Of a stretch of 16,924 nucleotides of DNA, positions 14,797 through 16,924 are shown piece after piece. Numbering within the stretch: position 1 is the first letter of the stretch; each line of letters opens with the position of its first letter. Under the pieces are notes generated by a model, which saw nothing but the letters and a program-made list of their open reading frames with translations, did no database searches and was not told the DNA's origin. Both the position numbers and the translations under genes were made by a program. The DNA comes from an uncultured Granulosicoccus sp. (GTDB lineage Bacteria; Pseudomonadota; Gammaproteobacteria; Granulosicoccales; Granulosicoccaceae). The stretch is taken from the NCBI GenBank assembly GCA_937924505.1, contig CALDSR010000018.1, positions 1 through 16,924 on the forward strand, read 5' to 3'.

Positions 14797-16227
14797 TCAA
14801 CTACTTTGAGCGCGACGGAGTCGTCGCCACACCCGTTTGACGAAGGCTGCACCTCTGATGTACCAACGACGAATAAATCCGCCGGGAGCCGAGGCATTCG
14901 GAATATCGAGATCAAAGTTAGATTGGGTGCTGTCCAGGGAATCAATCGCTGGGTAGTATTCGGCAATCTCGGTTGTTTTCTGATTAACTACCAGAGCCGA
15001 GCTGACCACCGGCTGCAACTCACCCGCAATCACCTGAACTGATTGATCCAGATCAGTTTCGATAGTCCCGGCATCCGCGAAAGCCCGACCATCAACAGTA
15101 TGTTCAGCAATCGTCGCATCAGCCGCATCAGCCGCACCAGCTGCATCAGCGTCATCTTCAAACAGATCAATATCGACACCATTCTCAATAAGGACATCGT
15201 TCAGATTCACGTCTTCGGCGTGCGCATCGCTATCGCCGCCCTCGCAGCTCACCTCTTGTTGGTCAGCTTCATCGTCCACAGCAACACCTTCAAGCGTTTC
15301 ATCAGCCAGAACGGCTGATTCATCAGAGCCATAACGTTCCGCCGAGGATTCCCCAACCGGCGCATCGTCCAGGACGTCTTCGAGCGACGATGTATAGTCC
15401 CCTTCACCCTGATCCGATTCATCAACGAATGATTCAGCTGGCTGCACGTCGACTCGTGCAGAAACCGTAATGGATGCCGCTGTTATTTCAGTTGCATCAG
15501 AATGCTCAGTTGAGGTTTCTTGAACATGCATTTCGTGATCGGCATCGATACTGTCGGTATCGGTATCGGTATCGGTATCGGTGTCGGTGTCGGTGTCGGT
15601 GTCGACGCCACTATCTACCGACTCGGCTGTTTCGCCCACGTCCGATTCTCCACCGACAACACCTTCAAGTGAAGCGGCATCATCAATCACGTCTGACTCT
15701 TCAGCCAACGGCTCAACAAGCTGCAACTTATCAAGTGCGGTATCTGCAACAGACACTGCTTCTGACTCAGTAGCACCAGAGTTCTCAGCTGAGAGTTCCG
15801 GCTCGGAAACAGGATCCACGGTTTCCACACTGTCAGTGATTACGTCGTTGTTTTCTGCCGCTGCCGAGTTCTTTTCTTCAACAACAACATCGTCGAGTGA
15901 CACGGCGTAATACGCATCAACCAGATCTGACTCATCAGTCAACGGCTCAACAAGCTGTAAGTCGTCAAGCGAGGTATTGGCAACGGGCAACACTTCGATC
16001 CCATCAACACCAATATTCTCTGTGTCAGTTGAATAATCTCGAACAGGCACATCATCGACCACATCCATGCTGTCGATAATAAAATCTGCAGCATCAAGTT
16101 GCTTTGCCGCCGCAAATTCGCTCGATGTGGCCAATTCTTCCGGTTTGATTTCATCGGACGCCAAACTAGCTGGGTCCACGTCGGCAAAGAATGCCGATAG
16201 ACCTTCTCGTATCTCGTCCGGGGTCAC
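14797..16227 (-). CDS. Highly acidic repeat protein with (Asp-Thr)n tract and basic C-terminal tail
   Basis: Function not recognised. The frame encodes 476 residues from GTG 16227 (MTPDEIREGLSAFFADVDPA), very rich in Asp, Glu, Ser, Ala and Val and probably mostly disordered. A repeated module occurs at about 79-117, 158-194 and, more loosely, 258-295, built on LQLVEPL-x-ESD-x-(V/I)D ... SL(D/E)-x-VV. A pure Asp-Thr run lies at 209-225. The last about 28 residues switch to strongly basic and aromatic (GGFIRRWYIRGAAFVKRVWR), like an amphipathic helix that could bind membrane or an acidic partner. No signal peptide or membrane segment is visible. GTG 16227 has no ribosome-binding site. The frame upstream stays open for 33 codons back to a TGA, beyond which another acidic frame lies in the same phase, so this may be the second half of one interrupted gene. 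Calcium binding by the Asp-rich run is possible but not supported by a defined motif. Confidence 0.6.
   Translation of the reverse strand: MTPDEIREGLSAFFADVDPASLASDEIKPEELATSSEFAAAKQLDAADFIIDSMDVVDDVPVRDYSTDTENIGVDGIEVLPVANTSLDDLQLVEPLTDESDLVDAYYAVSLDDVVVEEKNSAAAENNDVITDSVETVDPVSEPELSAENSGATESEAVSVADTALDKLQLVEPLAEESDVIDDAASLEGVVGGESDVGETAESVDSGVDTDTDTDTDTDTDTDTDSIDADHEMHVQETSTEHSDATEITAASITVSARVDVQPAESFVDESDQGEGDYTSSLEDVLDDAPVGESSAERYGSDESAVLADETLEGVAVDDEADQQEVSCEGGDSDAHAEDVNLNDVLIENGVDIDLFEDDADAAGAADAADATIAEHTVDGRAFADAGTIETDLDQSVQVIAGELQPVVSSALVVNQKTTEIAEYYPAIDSLDSTQSNFDLDIPNASAPGGFIRRWYIRGAAFVKRVWRRLRRAQSS
15554..15601. repeat. Hexanucleotide tandem repeat (8 units) inside the acidic gene
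   Basis: Four copies of TCGGTA are followed by four copies of TCGGTG without interruption. On the minus strand these encode alternating Asp and Thr. The two blocks differ by one synonymous change, which suggests stepwise expansion by slippage. Changes in unit number keep the frame, so the length of the Asp-Thr run can vary without disrupting the protein. Confidence 0.9.
15692..15960. repeat. Direct DNA repeat within the acidic gene
   Basis: The stretch 15692-15726 repeats at 15926-15960 with 3 differences in 35 bases, and weaker similarity continues for about another 33 bases. The offset is 234 bases (78 codons), so the copies are in frame and underlie the repeated LQLVEPL module of the protein. 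It points to internal duplication. Confidence 0.75.
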
Positions 16228-16326
16228 TGTGGCTGACGCTACAGCACCACTAGACGTGGCCTTATGACGCCGATTCAGCGATTGGTTGTCCGCGTTCCAT
16301 CGCGTTGCATCTGTCCGTCTAGTTAT

Positions 16327-16924
16327 TCAAGGTTCGGGCTCTGTCGTGTTGGCTGATTCAGAGATGACATCGGTGCCGGCATCAATGACCACATCATCGG
16401 CTGGTCCAAGATCCGGGTTCGGATCGGGTGACATAACATCCTGTTCGCCAACAAGCTCAACAGCAAGGGCTTTATTTTTTACCGCTGAAGATTCGATATC
16501 TGAATCCGACGCACCATCAGCACCAGCGTTGTCGTCCGGGCTATCGTCAACCGTTGTCAGGTTGCGGGCATCAAGGTCCTTTTGCACATCAAGTTCGCGC
16601 TGATGTTCATCGGCGAATTCACTTATGACACGGCGTAGTTCTGTTTGCGGATCAAGCTCACCGAGGGCATCATTCTCTGGGTCTGAATCGGCTTCCGGTT
16701 CATCTGAATCGCCGCCAGACATATCGTCTGATTCCACATTGCCATCAAGCGCATCGCTGGCTTCGATATCATCATCAGCTTCACTATCTTCTGACAATGA
16801 TTCGGACTCAGAAGTGTTCTCATCCAACGCATCATCTTTTGATGGGTCGTCTTCCACGTCCGTATTGGCCTGTTCACCAAAGGAAGTCAGTTCAGTGTCA
16901 TCATCACTTTCAGCCTCAGCCTCA
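16327..16924 (-). CDS. Highly acidic Asp/Glu/Ser-rich protein, N-terminus beyond window
   Basis: Function not recognised. The frame is open from the right edge to TGA 16329-16327, giving at least 198 residues; the true start is outside the window (an internal GTG at 16857 is not needed). Almost the whole visible sequence is Asp/Glu/Ser-rich and low in complexity (SEDSEADDDIEASDALDG and similar), probably disordered. The only part that looks folded is a charged helical stretch, LRRVISEFADEHQRELDVQK. It is in exactly the same frame as the acidic frame that begins at 16227, with 33 sense codons between the stop and that start. Either two adjacent acidic genes or one gene broken by a nonsense change would fit. 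Confidence 0.55.
   Translation of the reverse strand, partial: EAEAESDDDTELTSFGEQANTDVEDDPSKDDALDENTSESESLSEDSEADDDIEASDALDGNVESDDMSGGDSDEPEADSDPENDALGELDPQTELRRVISEFADEHQRELDVQKDLDARNLTTVDDSPDDNAGADGASDSDIESSAVKNKALAVELVGEQDVMSPDPNPDLGPADDVVIDAGTDVISESANTTEPEP

Noticed and set aside
15474..15910. Rightward Ser/Thr- and Arg/Tyr-rich frames opposite the acidic gene
   Set aside because: They are the expected antisense reading of Asp/Glu/Ser-rich, repeat-containing codons; the leftward frame is far longer and continuous.

Overview
The window looks like a bacterial chromosome, most likely a marine or environmental proteobacterium. A gammaproteobacterium is my best guess, from the style of the integron integrase and the ABC operons, but no rRNA or other marker gene confirms it. 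GC is near 50% over most of the window. It drops to about 39% (hand count) in the first 460 bases.

Left edge (1-2239): an integron platform. A tyrosine recombinase with the IntI-specific insert and a complete catalytic set is read rightward from 824. It has an unusual extra N-terminal region of about 150 residues. Its upstream region holds a near-consensus LexA (SOS) box over a perfect TATAAT, several GTTAGCA-type core sites, short direct repeats and a strongly C-rich/G-poor stretch. Beyond it, read leftward as a cassette should be, is an AT-rich gene (458 to beyond base 1) that lacks a stop inside the window and encodes an unrecognised protein. I read this as intI, then an attI-like site, then a first gene cassette.

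Middle (2308-12819): everything is on the minus strand. Reading right to left, the first operon encodes a branched-chain-amino-acid-type (HAAT) ABC transporter: binding protein, two permeases and two ATPases, with 4-8 base overlaps between most genes. It continues 3 bases later into a malonyl-CoA synthetase (matB) and then, after 71 bases, a six-helix class III adenylate cyclase. A second operon follows with an NMT1/SsuA-type binding protein, its ATPase and its permease. Both operons carry a strong intercistronic hairpin just after the binding-protein gene, the usual way to make more binding protein than membrane parts. Together they suggest uptake of a small organic acid, activated to a CoA thioester, plus a second nutrient importer and cAMP signalling.

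Right edge (13233-16924): a lipoprotein with two apparent PsbP-like modules and a short two-blade propeller-like tail, read rightward. It converges on two extremely acidic Asp/Glu/Ser-rich reading frames on the minus strand. These two lie in the same frame, separated only by one TGA and 33 codons. The downstream one has internal repeats, a hexanucleotide microsatellite encoding (Asp-Thr)n, and a basic C-terminal tail. I cannot assign their function.
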